From Smittium mucronatum (Eukaryota; Kickxellomycota; Harpellomycetes; Harpellales; Legeriomycetaceae): 39,118 bases of DNA. Position 1 is the stretch's first letter, and every line of letters starts with the position of its first letter. Where the stretch lies: the NCBI GenBank assembly GCA_001953115.1, contig LSSL01002406.1, positions 1 to 39,118 of the forward strand, written 5' to 3'. The translations under genes and the position numbers were made by a program. Shown one piece after another: positions 21,033 to 36,953 of the stretch. Below the pieces are notes generated by a model. The model was given only the letters and a program-made list of their open reading frames with translations, was not told where the DNA came from and made no database searches.

Positions 21033-24000
21033 GTTTTGTATCTCCTAATTAATACCTTTTGGATGTATCCTGACTAATCTCTTAATATAAGCTATCCCCG
21101 ATTTTAGTTTTCGCTAACATACTTGCTATGATTTAATCGGGAAAAAATAATCAAATGACAGCATATTTATATAAAAATATATAATTTTTTGTTGCGCTAA
21201 ATTATAAATAATTCTTTATTATATAAATTATCCGAATTTTAACGAAAAGGTCTATTGAGATTTTTAAGGTAGAAATTATCTAAAAAATAATACAGGCTTT
21301 TCAGAAAGTTCAAGAGTTTGAGTTCTAACAAGCCCTTAAAACCAAACTTATATCAATAAAATAATAATTATAATATGGAGTTAAAATGAAGATTATTTTC
21401 TCGTCATTTTTAAAAAATCTTCATAATCAGGGGAATCTCGTGGTTTTTTTTCTGGAATTACTATTATTAAAAAAATTTAAACAATACGTTAAATATTAAA
21501 AAATTATAGAAAAAAACATCTTCCATGGAAGATGAACACGATTATATATATGATTTTTATTTAAAAATCTAACAAAATATCCTTTTTGGTTTAAAAAAAT
21601 AAATAGAAAAAATTCTAGCTTATATTTCTATTATAAAAAAAAGGCACCAATATTGCATCCAAGAGATTAGGTCCAAATCAATATTTAATTGAGATATAAT
21701 ACTTTATAAAACTCAAAAATTTGAAGATTTTATCTTTTGAACGAAACCCTTCATTTTCTGAATTATCCACAATAAAAATTCGTTTCTAATATGTATAATC
21801 AAAATTAACGCAAAAAGATAACTTTTACACTTGAATAAAATCTAAGAGAGAAGGATAAATTTTACATACAATATATATAGCTAAATATATTAATCTATAA
21901 ATTTTTTATAAATAAAAATATTTTGATCTTCTTTAAACGAATGAAATTGATTATTTCAATGAAATTCTAATATGTTAAAAAAATTCTTTGATAATTTATC
22001 AGATACATAATATTTATTTTTTTCGCTAATCTTATTCAGTTTATGTTTTAAATTTTCTTTTTCATGTTTTTTTAAATTATGCGTTCAAATATTAATTTTA
22101 ATAGATTTATTTAAGAAATTATAGTTTGCAACGATTTTTCATCTATAATTTCGAGCAAATAAGTAAATAAAAATACTTGATTTTTTTTTTAATAAAACCA
22201 GTTTTCCCTTAATATTCATAAGACTTAAAAAATAAATAATTTACTTATTGTAATTCATGTTATATTGAACAGATTTATTTTTCTAAATAATAAGAATTAT
22301 ATGAAATTAATTTATATTCATCAAAAATATTGCTTATCTATTGAGAATTTATTCCCAATAAAAAATTGATTATTCTTTTGTTAAAAAAAACATAAATTTA
22401 TCATCGAATAATTTTTATATGGCGCTTATATAGTATCAAATTTGGTTTTAAATATAAATAACATAGTATCTAAAAGACTAAATTTTGATAAATATTTAAT
22501 AAATTAACTTGATAAGTTATATTCTATATCATAAATCATATATACAAACATGATTAATTTATTGATTTTTTATCAACATAAAAAAATCTATTACACATAT
22601 AATTTGAGTTTAAATTAAAAAATAATTGGAAAATGTCTTTTTTTTTTGAAAAACTTTAAGAATTTTCTTGTTTTGAGAACTGGTTAATAGTATTGCTGCT
22701 TCTTAAATAAGTGTAAACCACTATATAAATTTTTTATCAGAAGATGTATTTTTATCTTACAATTCTTAATGATTCAAAATTTTATTGGATTATTTTTATT
22801 TTTTTGGTTTTAATTTTTTCATAATTGGTGAAACCTGTATCGCTATTAAAAAAAATTCTTTCTAAATATTTATTTATTCTTTCATTAGAACTGGTTTTAT
22901 TCCTCAATTTTTTTAAAATTTTAGATTTTTAAATGAATTTATCAATATTATATTTTAAAAAAATTTAGAAATGAAAGCTTCAGTTTTTGCAAATAAATTT
23001 TATAAGATTAATTTTAAGTAATTTTAATTAAATAAAAAAAGCTAATATGATATGTATATATCTTTTATTTTCCAAGCATGTAATCAGAATTACAAATAAT
23101 CATAAAAAACTGTATATTTTTAGAAAAATATATATCCGAGACTAGAACAAGTTAAATAAAACTATAAGCAACCCTTAAAATAATTACAATTTCCAACCCT
23201 TAAGTGGTTTAAATTTTGGGTATAAATCAATTTTTTAGAAATATAAAGCTTTTTATTGACCTTTTTAAGTTCTTTTATTACAATAAAACTTTTTCGCTTC
23301 TTTTATAAGAAAATAATTAATTTACTGGATCAGATTATTTTTTTCTAATAGAAAAATACTTTTTATAAGTCACTAAGTTAATATAAATTAAAAAGATCTC
23401 ATTTTTTTAATTTTTTCTGAAAAAAATGCCAAAAACTTCTTTGTAATTTTAAATCATGTTTATACTTTTAATTAATATTATATTTTATAATGATATTTAG
23501 AATTTATCCCTTTTTATTTTATTAGATTTATACTCCCTAAAGCTGCAGAATCTTTCTCTTGAAATATTTTCCACAAAACATGAAACATATACAGCTATGG
23601 AAGATAGTTTGCTAATATATTTACGAGTTTTTAATTATCATTTTTTTTTATAAATTAGTTTCTGTAACTTTAAATTTTATTTAAAAAAAATTCTTACTAT
23701 AAAACTCAAATTAAATCTATATTTTGACGGGAAAGCTGTTAAAAAATTACTTTTGATAATTTTTGAATTTTTATGGCATAAAAAATGAGAATTAATACAG
23801 AAAATTATCTGCATATCGTCAAAAGAAAATAAAATTTGAAAATAGAAATTAAACATAGGATTTTATTATATTTACACAAGTAAAAGACGTGATATAAAAT
23901 TTCAAAAAAAATTTAGGGGGGAGGGGGAGTGGTTTCAAAGTTTGATTTCTTCAGCAAAAAAAATAAAAATAAACTATAATAAAAGAAAATTAAGACGTAT

Positions 24001-24628
24001 TTTTTTTGAAATAATATTTTATATACAAAAAAATTTAAAAAAATAAATTAATACATAAATACACAAGTAAATAGACATACATTCAACAGAGTTATGATAA
24101 AATAAATATATATCTGCTCTAAAATTTTAACTATAATAATACTAATAATTATGATTTCAATATTAAAAAATATTAGCAGGTAAAGTTATGATTTCTATTA
24201 TTATTTTTTCCTAATAGCCCGTAATTTTTTTAGCATTTTCGATTCACAAAAATTAAAAATATGACATACCAAAAAATCTACTTGTATAGATTTACATATA
24301 ATAGCTATATCGATGAATAACTATTTTAATGAAATTTGTATAAATTTCCTAAATTTATTAGTTTGACCTTCAATTTTAATCTAAACTCTTTATGAATAAT
24401 TATAACTTCATATTATGTCTGAGATATTAATTATGCTGAATTTTTAACGGTTTTCATAATAAATGTAGAAAAAAGATCCAAAGTATGTTTAATTTAAGTA
24501 AATATCTGAATAATTTAATATTTTACTTTCTTCAAAAAAATTTTCAATAAAAAAATATAATATTAATAAGAATGATACATTCTTTAAACAGGATTATTTT
24601 AATAAAAAAATATCTAAAAAATTGTATC

Positions 24629-24658
24629 ATATATATATATATATATTTTTTTTTTTTT
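24629..24658. repeat. (AT)n microsatellite followed by a T tract
   Basis: About nine AT units running into an uninterrupted T homopolymer. Confidence 0.9.
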
Positions 24659-27284
24659 CACGATCTCAATTCTATGTACGTTTTAATTTCCTTAATTCCA
24701 TATAAGTTGATCCTATATTTTAAAAATTATTGTTATTCTGTTTAATTTTACTCCATATTCATATTTATATTTGTTTTTTAAAAAACTAAAAAATATTTTC
24801 AAAATATCATATTGTTTCTTTATTAAAAAAATCCATCAAATTTTGCGTTTATTCAATACTTAATCTTCGATAAACTAAATGCTAAATATGTTTTTTATCT
24901 TCATTTTTTAATAGATATAAATTCTATGTAAAAATGTTGAACCTGCATTTTTCTGTTCCACAATAAGAGTTTTGCTAAAAAAATTGGAATTTTTGAAAGT
25001 TAGGCCTTTTTTATTTATGGAAACTAAGAAGAATTTTAAATGATATTCTGCTATCTTAGGTTAAAATTCTAACAGAAAATGTAAAGCTTTTGAGATATTT
25101 TAATATCATTAAGTGTAATTACATGTCCTATGATTTGAGAAAAATCTAAAAAATGATTTTAAAATTTTGATATGATTATATTTGAGATTATCACTAATTA
25201 GAAAAAAGCAAATCGGTTTATTTAAATACCATAGAAATTTATTTTTTGAGTATTACCAAATGTTTTAGTTTTTTTACGAAGATAATTTTTAATTATCTCT
25301 AATAGATTTTTGTTTTTTCCCTAAATAATTATCTTAAAGTATTTCTTGTAAATGAAAAATATCTTTTAATCTTTTTAGTTGTAAATTTTTTATTTTTAAG
25401 CTCTTAGAAGATTCTACTTACAATTTACTTTTTATTTTTACTAATTTAATGGAAAAAAAGTTGTTACGCTCAATTTTTTTAATGATAAATATTTATCATT
25501 TTAAAATTAAGTATTTAAAAAAAAATACAGAAAAAAATTTAATTTTCAATTTATCTCTTATTATTGGAAAAAAATATTATCGTTTAAAATTTCCGAATTA
25601 TGTAGATTTTTTTATTACTTCCCGGATTTCAAGAATTCTTAATAAACTTTATTTCTCGATTTATTGTTATTTATAGTTTTGGATAATGTTTAGAAAATTA
25701 GAAATTTTGAATTTAAATTTACAATAAGAATTTTATAAATGAATCTTTACCCCCGAATTTCTTCAAAGAATTTTTTATAACATTTATTTTTTATCTTTTC
25801 GTTTTTTAGCTGTGGATAATTAAATGAAATAAATAAAATTATCCTTAAAATCACTTAAACTCCTTAAAAATTATAAAAAAATTTATCTGTCATACTAAAA
25901 TTCATCATTATAGCTACCTAGCTACCTAGCATTCTTTAAATCATTTCAATTTTTAAAAGTATTCAATGATATATATAACTAAATAGAATAGATTTTTTAA
26001 ATCAATTTTTCATTAAAAAGTTTATTTTTACAACACATTTTTTCAAACCTGTTGAATTACCACTTTCCATATGATTATTATTTTTTGGGGGGTAATATAA
26101 GATAAAATATTATTAAATTAAATAGTAAAATAAACCATTAAATTTTCTTATTAAGTACATATCATTCTATTTTATGAATTAAATGAAAATTTATTTAGAT
26201 ACTAGAGATTTTTTTAAAAAAAAAATTATAGCGTTAGAAGTAATCATGGTGATATTTTTTCAATCTAAATAAAAAAAAATTCACATTAAAAAAAGATGGC
26301 TCTATATTATGAATTTTATTTTTTAAAAAACTTATCAACTAGAAGCTAAAATTCCTATATGTAGAAACTAAATAATTATAAAGGAATAAGATTTACTGGT
26401 AATAGAGACATAAATAAGTTTTATTGAATATTATTTTATAATTCTATGACATGTTTAAACGTAAAATTATTTGTTTGATGTGCTAGATAAAATTAAAACC
26501 TTAATAAATATTTAAAATCTCGAATAAATATTATATAAAAGCTTATGGTTTAAGATTATATAGTTTTAAAAAAATGGAGTAAAAAATTTTATATAAAATA
26601 TTGAAGCATTTTTCCAAAATGTTTAGACATTGTGTAATTTTTATACACTCCTTCTTATTGCATTTTAATTTTCCACTAAATATCTTCAATTTTAATTTAA
26701 AAGTATTTAAAAAAATCCAGATTTATAGTTTTTTTTGATTTAATAGTTTATTAAACGGGATTTTCAAAAACATTAGGGTTTATCACAATAATATTTTTTT
26801 TTGTTAAAAGTGACATATCTGAAAATATACCTAGACTGAGGTGTTTGATTTTAATGTCGAATTTTTGAGTTTAAATATTTTTAAGCTAGATATTTCGGGA
26901 GTTTTTTTTAAAAAAAATGGAATTTTTTCGTCTAGAATAATTTATTTTATCATAAATAATAAAGTTTCAGAAAGGTAATAAAGATTACATTATTTTATTC
27001 ATTTTAAATGTTACATATAAATACTGATATTTTTACCGGATTTTCAATTTATTATTTAGAATTTAATATCATATTTTCAATCAACGAATTTCTAATAATG
27101 TGATTATACATCATCCCAATTGTCACTTTTTAAAAGTTATTTTAGGGAAATAAAGTTTAAAAATTTTCTTTAAAAATTTTATTCTTTATCAGAATTTTTC
27201 TTTTATGAAATAGTTCTAAAAAATTCCAAAAATTATTATAAATAAAAAATTCAAGGAAAAAAAACATGTTTTTAAAGATTAAAT

Positions 27285-27600
27285 ATGCTACGTGTGCAAT
27301 AAGTTGTTATAATTCAATAATAATAATTTTCGATAAATAAAAATAATTTAAAAATATTGATTCATATAAATACTTTATTTTATATTGCTAAAATGATATA
27401 AACCAAAAAAAAAAAAAGTTGATTCGACATGTATTGAAATAGTGGTGTTATATTAGTAAATATTGATATATACTAATAAAATTATTTAATTGAAATAAAC
27501 GCATATTTATCAATTTAAAACGTTTTTTTCAATAAAAATGAATTATTTATATCAAAAACTGCTTAGTTAACAATTTCACGTTTATTTCAAATCGTTTATT
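27285..27600 (+). repeat. Left arm of inverted-repeat element 2
   Basis: The reverse complement matches 28240–28541. Shared blocks include TATTAGTAAATATTGATATA and AATGAATTATTTATAT. Confidence 0.75.
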
Positions 27601-28239
27601 TTGACGGAATAAAATAAAACTTGGCAAAATAAATCGATTTTTTTGGAACATTTTCATAATATTTTAAGATGATGTCAGGGGTATAGTCCATACTTCAAAA
27701 TAAATAAATATATATTTGATTTATTTTTTCACAAATTATATTCAAGATTTTTTTTCTTTAGAGCTTAAATTTAATATCTAGACCAATCAGACTACTATGA
27801 CACATTTTTTTCCTTTAAATTTTTAAAGACTAAAAAATTATATATCAAGTATATTGAAACGTAAGAAAAAAAAACAAATATTATTATATAAAAATCATAA
27901 CCAATTATCAATCCATAGGAAATAGGATTACTAAAGGAATTAATAAATCAATTGTGAAAAATAAATCTTTTTAATTTAATGGGAATTTTTAGAGTCGATT
28001 TTTAAAGAAGATTTATTCACTCTTTATTTATGTTATCGAAAAATAATAAAATTATGTAATAAAGGAATAAGTAGTAATATAAACTGAATAAAATCGTTAG
28101 TATATAATAATAGAGTGTTTCTGAAATTTTTTCTTGAAAGTTTTAAACTGCTAAAATAGTAAATAACACACAAAATCTCTATCCCGAATGTATACATGAA
28201 TTTTGATAATTTTGATATATTTTTGTAAAAAAATAATAT

Positions 28240-28541
28240 TATATAAACGCAAAATTATTTAATAGGCAGGGTTTAATATAAATAATTCATTTGTATTGAA
28301 AAAATCTTATTATATTGATAAATATGCGTTTATTTCAATCAAATCATTTTATTGGTATATATCAATATTTACTAATATAACGCTATTATTTTAATATATG
28401 TAAAATTGACTCTCTTTTTAGGTTTATATCCTTTTATCTAATGTTAAATCAAATAATTTCATAAATTAATATTGGAAAACCATTTTTATTTTTCGAAAAT
28501 TCATATTATTGAAATAAACCCACATATTGCACCTGTAGCCT
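28240..28541 (-). repeat. Right arm of inverted-repeat element 2
   Basis: Inverted counterpart of 27285–27600; the inner boundary is fuzzy by a few tens of bases. Confidence 0.75.
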
Positions 28542-31500
28542 AATATATAAATTGTTATTCATCTTAAAAAATTGTGTAAAATAATCGATCTTAAATAATT
28601 GAAACCAATTTAAAGGTATATATTATGTTAAAGGCTATTAAATTGACACAAATTTTTTTTTTTTGTCTTTTATCATTATTTTGAAATTTTTTGGAGATAA
28701 AAAAAATTTTGAGCTTCAGAGTTGAAAATTTTTTTAATTCTCATAATATAATTTATTCTCACTGAAAATAGATTCCAAATGCTTTTAATATGAATAATTC
28801 TTTTTAAATAATAAGAAAAGTTTTTAATTCGATTTTTAGACCTAAAAATAATAAGTTAAATAACCTTTTCAAATAAAAAAGGTAACTTTAAATTTAAATT
28901 TATCATACTACTGTTAAAAAGAACTATAAAATAAACTTTTTAAATCATTTATTTTGGTTAATGGCAGTTAATATAAGTATATGTATGATTTATTTGGGCT
29001 TTAAACCATTTAATAACAGAAAATATTAAGAATAATAATTTTATTTGCATGAAAGCGGCGGTTTGAATTTTCAAATCTTCTCAGGTTAGAAGAGAATATA
29101 CATTATTAATAAAATGATTTCTAAAATGATTTTTTAAATCTTGTAATTAAATTTTGGTATATCACATTTAAAATAGATGTATTAAAAATAATAAACTTTA
29201 ATTATTTCCAAAATAATAAAACCGATTTTATGGTTTTATCAGTTCTATCTTTTTTGAGTAATAGATTCTGTTTTTGGGACATAAATTTTTACCTTTCTTT
29301 CTGGAAACTGAAATAAATAACACCTATTTAATTTCACTTATGTTTCTCAATCTGTGAAAAAAGTTTTAATACTTTTTTTAAAAAAACTCCATACAACCAT
29401 AGTAAATTAAAAAAATAATTTTTGTACTTTTGTAGGAAAAATTAATGGATTTTTTTCAATTCGACTTTTTCCTGAAATATTCTATCTCTATTTTATGAAA
29501 ATGAAAAAGGGATACTTGTGTTATATCCAATCAATTTATCAACACATCCCACACACGAATTTATAAAAATAAAGTTACAATAATTTTTGATATTCCAAAA
29601 AATCGAGCTTTAATGCAAAATATGTTATATCACATATTTTATCTTGATGACTTCTTAGTGTGCATCATTTTTTATATAAAATTTAAAACAGACGTGGATC
29701 AAGAATATTAACTCTTTTATCAAAAGAGAATGCGTTTTGAGATTATTTCTAAAATTATTTTAAAAATTATTTTTCATTTCCTCACTTAAGCAATTTCAAA
29801 GTTATTTTGAAATAATTATGATGTATTCATATTAGCATATAACTATTTTCAATTTCCAAATGACTGCTACACTAATTAACTTACTCCCAAGCTCAAACTT
29901 AAAGCCAAGAATTTTTTTCTGTTTCTCTTTATAAAATTTTATTTTGATAGTTTCTAGGACGCTAAAAAATATATTTAGATTTTAATAAAAACAAAGATAA
30001 TGGGAAATAATTATTATAAATTTCATTCTGATGGTCTGTCATCTTCATTCATTGATTTTATTAGCACTGCGAAGCTGATAAATCGCTTCAGTTCAAATAT
30101 TTGGCTTTCTTGACGCTATAATTATAACCAGAAATTTACTGGTTTCCAGATAAAAATTAATATGGTTTCAAAACGGTGTTGATTTAAAGTAAATTTACAC
30201 ATATATCTCGGAATTTTTTTTTTTCTAGTTACCGAAATTTGGAATTCATTGCAATTAGAAAAAAAACCTATAATACGGTGAGATCGATGTGATTATCTAA
30301 CCTCAAATTTTCTTTTTGCAACATCCATTTTATTTATTTTAGTTTAAAAATGTGGCGGAAGTTTTAAAACTTCTAAAATTTGTAATATATCTTTTTTTCG
30401 GGGCTTTCAAAAAAAAATTCATGTTATGTTTTATCCATGTAGTCTGAAATATCTCCATTAATTAATTGTAACCGATTTAGTTGGCTAACTTTGAATACTA
30501 ATACTAATAATAAATTTGAAATTATTTAGGGCTTTCTTTTTTCAGAATCTTTTGTTGCCCAACCACCAGATAATTTATTATCAGTTTTATTTTATTTTTT
30601 ACAATAATTTTTGACAGCTGATCTTCCTATTAAACTTTAAAATCATGTTTATATCATCTTTTTCTGTTGTTAGTCAGATTTCATCTCCGATCTAAAACAG
30701 CGAATCTATTATAATTTATGTCTAATTATCTAAATCTTTAAATTGTGATACGAAAATTTGAAAAAGACACTATTTTTCAAAAATATCATTAACCATTCTC
30801 AGCTTGCTTCTGACCTGACCCATGACAGCAGATTTTCCGAATTAACTAAAAAGTAGGATAATTTTTCGATTTCTTTCTATATATATTTGACCTTGACTCC
30901 ATACATTCAAATACTCTCATTATTGTAGTAGACAATATACAATATATCAGGACTTGTACATTTACATATTTAGCCCAATGAGTGTAATAGAACATCCATG
31001 AAAGGTATTCGCAGTTTATAAGACTTTGCAGTCTTTAATTCGTTTTTTTGATGATCCATCAACATCCCATTTGTTTTTATTGATAATTTTAATATTTTTT
31101 TTGCTATTTAAAGATATGGGAGGATTTTCGGTCTTGAAAACTCTACTTCGACAATCCTAAAGACCTTATTTATTACACCGAGCTCGAATTCATTGATGGT
31201 TATGCCCAAATAGTTAGACCAATAACCATCCTGGTTCGGTTGTATTAGAATTTCAATCTTAGATTCAGTCTATGATTTTAAATCTCAGAAAAAGTATGCC
31301 CTGATCATATTTAATAAGTGCGAATGTATTTACCGCTCAAATGCATTTGATTTTATTGTGAATGTAAAAATCCGAAACAATTTAAGAAGCTTGGGATAAT
31401 TTTTAGAAGATAGATTAAGGATTTTTTGACGGAAATTTAGTTTAAAGTTAATAAAAAGTTATAAAACCCAATTTAAAAAAATAATAAAAGTGTATTTTTT

Positions 31501-32626
31501 TTTTCAATCCAAATTTTTTCTGCCACTCTAACAGCACCATAAACTGTGGGAGATAAATTAATAGTATGGTCACTTTTCTTAGAAAATCTTCAACCCAAAT
31601 ATATATATTCTGGAATTTTTAAATAACACTTATTGTATTTATTAGTTTTGTTTAAAAAACATAACTCCTAATTTGCAGATTGGCATCATAAGTAATATCT
31701 AACCATATTCCTTGCTATAATTCACAATAAATATACTAGTTTATTCATTTTTTGATTTTTTTCTGAACAAAATTTGATATTTATTAATTGCATTAACTGT
31801 GTTTTTTTGGAAGTTTGAACCTGACCTGATTTTTGTTATTCAAATCTTGGTATTTTAGCAGATACTATCTTAGAAACTTACTTTGAGGGAGTCAATATAA
31901 TTGAAGCTTCGCTATGGTTGTTGGGATTATCACTCAACTATTTTTGGAATCAGAAGCTTCAATTCTTGTATTCATGCAGAAAATTATTCCACCTGCACCA
32001 TAAAGTTTTTTATGACTTGTTTAGTTAGTTTTGATAAATATGGTTATTGAGAATTTTCTATAATCTCCAACTTTTATGTCATGTTGGTTACCCCATCGAT
32101 AACACAGGCATTTTTTTTAAAGTTAATCATCTGATGAAATGATAATATATGTATATTGCATATTGTCATCACATCCAGAAAAATGGTTATAGTTTTTGGT
32201 TACCACAATACTCATTTATATTTTTTGTGAAGATTTCCATTCGAATAATCGGCTAATTAGATGAAATGGTTATTAAAAATATAATTCTTAGTTGATTTTT
32301 GATTTTATATGTTCATCGAGTCTTCTGGAACTCTCCATAATTCGTTTCCTCAGTCAATAATAATGGACTATTTTTTGTTTTAATAGTGTGTATTATATTT
32401 TTTGAGAATATCATTTAACAGCTTCTATGGTCCCAAAATAATATAAAAAAAGTTATATATAAAAATACTCTCTTTATTGACACATTTAAATGCAATTATC
32501 TTGCGAAAAACGCCTAAAATAAAATAATTATAGATAAAATGTAAAGAAATGTGTATTAATTATTTGGTAAAATCTAAAATCATTTCCCTGGAAAAGCGTA
32601 TTTCAAAAAAATATGAAATTTTCAAG
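28542..32626. other. AT-rich non-coding region with a less AT-rich right part
   Basis: 28542–30750 resembles the preceding desert. From about 30780 to 32150 the base composition is less extreme and two short open stretches look more protein-like than the surroundings (31269–31108 on the minus strand, 31828–32028 on the plus strand). Neither has a start codon in context or a recognisable family. Possible poly(A) hexamer for the P5C dehydrogenase gene at 32473–32478 (minus strand). Confidence 0.5.
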
Positions 32627-34647
<2,021 letters not shown>

Positions 34648-36548
34648 TGCAAAAAAGATATGAAAAGAACGGATACTGTTTAAAATTGTATTTAAAAATA
34701 GCATCATAAGCGACTAGGGCTCCTATTTATACCTTTTTACCAAAAACTACTATGAAGCCTCATCGAATAATATGTCAAACAGATGACTGCATACTAAACT
34801 GAGTGCAACAAATAATAACCCAATATATTTGGTAATTGTTGTTGTCGCTATGAGGTTTTGATCAACTATTGGTTTATTTTTTTCAAGATGTATTCACAAT
34901 TAATAATAGATGTTAATTTAGTAAAATGAATTCATTAAGGAAATAAAATAGCATTGACCAGCAAGTAGATCAATGGTTGTATCAACCTATTTTCACATAG
35001 CTAACAATTTTTATTAGCCAGGAAAGTAGATCTCGTTTATTCTTTTAAACCAGTTATTAAAAAATTACTATTACTAAATTGCTAAATTAGTTTAAATGCT
35101 GACAAGATCGAACTGCATTTATCTAAAAAATAAATTCCCTCTTAAAAGCCAGCCTAAATAGTAAAAATGGCTAAATAGATACTAATTCAGAGCACAAAGT
35201 CTGGTTCGGCTAACACAAGTACCCTATATAAACTTGTATTCGGAAACATAGGTGGAGCGTTCAGTAGATTGTGTCGAGCAATATGAGAAACAATTTTATT
35301 GGTTTAGCAATATAAATATTTTTACACCTTTTTTGGAAAAACTAGAAGTGATGCAATGTAATTAAAAATGATGATATTATTATCCTTATTTTGCTATATC
35401 AATCTATTACAGATTCACTTTTGGACTAGTTTATGAGAAAATTTTCATCCCAAATAACAATTTTCTAAAGTTCTAGAATTTTATATTCCCAGTTTTGTTC
35501 ATGGAAATTAATTGAGTAGCAAATATTCTTTCTGAGACGTAAAATGACTTTTTCTTAACCAGAATGTGAATATACTTATAATTAGTAAAATGAACTAGTC
35601 TAATCATATTTTAATAAATGGGTCGTATATTTTACCAATTTTCATTATAACTAAAATATCCAATGACTACATATGTGCTATTGATAAAAACCCTATTATT
35701 AACTAACCAGAATTGATGGCCTATATTAATTATCATTTTCAAAACTTTATAGAAAAGGTTGTATAAAAATGGAACCCAGTTAAATTTCTATCATTATTTG
35801 ATGTGCTCATTTTCATACTTATTTATTCATATACACAAAAACCCCGGTGGAATATACAAAAGCGAGCCCTTATGTTGGGGCGAACATTAACTCCTTCATT
35901 AAAAAAAATGAATTGGGTTCTTCTAAATTTCTGCGTTTATCATTAGGTGGAAGAAATAAATTAGCTAAATATGGGTGTTAATTTTTAATAATATGGTTGT
36001 ATTGATCTAAAAATAAAGGTAACTTGTGTGCCATCTTCCTAAAAGGGGCAAGAGATTCAACGAATTCTTAACTAGGTCTTAAAAATTAGAACAGATCAAG
36101 ATTCGGAATGCTTTTATTGAAAACAAAAATTTATATTTTAAAATTACGTGCTACAAAAAAAAGTAATAATAAATCAAGGTGCTTGTATTTTTACAGCATT
36201 TCTAATCTACAATTATTTACAAGATAAAATATTTAAATCCATTGGATAATGAAATTTCAAATATCAAAAAACCATTACTATTAGCGTAAAATTAGGAATA
36301 GCCAATAAATGGTGTGATACTTCATTTATTAATTTAGGGGCTGAGTTTCTAATGTAAATAGATAAAATTGGCCAATGATAATAAAAATTAAAAAGAGGTC
36401 TGGTTTCAGGGAGAATTCCCTGATTTGATGGGCTATTTCAAAATTGAGTTCATCATGTCACAGTTTCCTATTATATGGGGGATTCTTTATAAATTCAGAC
36501 GCTTTACTGTTAAATCTTTACTACCCTCCTAATTAGGAAATATATAAA
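34648..36548. other. Intergenic, upstream of P5C dehydrogenase
   Basis: About 1.9 kb, including the PUT2 promoter and alternative start codons at 34704/34707. No gene recognised. A perfect short palindrome TCAGGGA-GAAT-TCCCTGA sits at about 36407–36424. Confidence 0.5.
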
Positions 36549-36720
36549 TTAACCCTTTCCGGGCCCAAATTTGTGCCTTGCCCCTATTTGCGTATATTTG
36601 CGATTACAATTGGTTCAAAAATATGATCAGCCCAATGGTATACAAATAAAATTAAACTAATAATAAAACTGGGCGGAAAGTGGAAGCCATTTTTTGTACC
36701 ATCGCCCCTGAAAGGGTTAA
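36549..36720. mobile_element. TTAA-flanked MITE, piggyBac-like ends
   Basis: A 164-bp unit is flanked by TTAA at 36549–36552 and 36717–36720. Its termini are inverted repeats: CCCTTTCCGGG on the left and, reverse-complemented, CCCTTTCAGGG on the right. TTAA duplication plus CCC…GGG ends are the hallmark of piggyBac-type cut-and-paste transposons. The interior is short, less AT-rich than its surroundings and non-coding. Family assignment rests on the ends only. Confidence 0.75.
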
Positions 36721-36953
36721 CAAAAGCTTTAATTATTTTGGTAAACAAACCAATTAGAAAAAATTAGTTTAATTCAATTGGTAATTGAGCGAGTAGCCTA
36801 ATTATTGATTGCTAAGACTAATAAATTTATTAGCTACAAAAGATAATAATTTTCTCAAAAAACTTAATTAGCTATTTGACCAATGATTCATCTAGTAAAA
36901 AAAAGTCAATTCAAAAAGAATCTCCCATATTTAGAGGTTTTTTTTCAAATTTT
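36721..36953. other. Short AT-rich spacer
   Basis: Lies between the MITE and inverted-repeat element 3. Nothing recognised. Confidence 0.5.

Larger units (their letters stand above)
16469..27284. other. Gene desert, extremely AT-rich
   Basis: Nearly 11 kb with no plausible gene on either strand. The longest frames (65 codons at 18950–19147, 75 codons at 25449–25676) are made of Lys/Ile/Leu/Phe/Asn/Tyr and look like open frames expected by chance. It holds AT microsatellites, A/T homopolymers and scattered G5–G6 runs, mostly on the + strand (for example 18451, 18726, 19854, 20523, 23916, 26087). Candidate heterochromatin or centromere-like DNA, but nothing in sequence proves that. Confidence 0.6.
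27285..28541. mobile_element. Inverted-repeat (fold-back) element 2, non-coding
   Basis: Two arms of about 300 bp in opposite orientation enclose about 640 bp. The outermost matching sequence is GCTACGTGTGCAATAAG (27287) against GGCTACAGGTGCAATATG on the reverse strand (ending about 28540). The best block is the segment near 27444–27510 against about 28310–28375 (for example GAAATAAACGCATATTTATC). The arms are more diverged than those of element 1 and have several indels. No convincing target-site duplication and no ORF. Its origin as a mobile element is inferred from architecture only. Confidence 0.55.

Noticed and set aside
25449..25676. 75-codon frame, and the 65-codon frame at 18950–19147, in the desert
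   Set aside because: Composition is only what AT-rich codons give (Lys, Ile, Leu, Phe, Asn, Tyr). Frames of this length are expected by chance in about 20 kb of such DNA.
25915..25931. AGCTACCT tandem of about two copies
   Set aside because: Too short to be a meaningful repeat feature.
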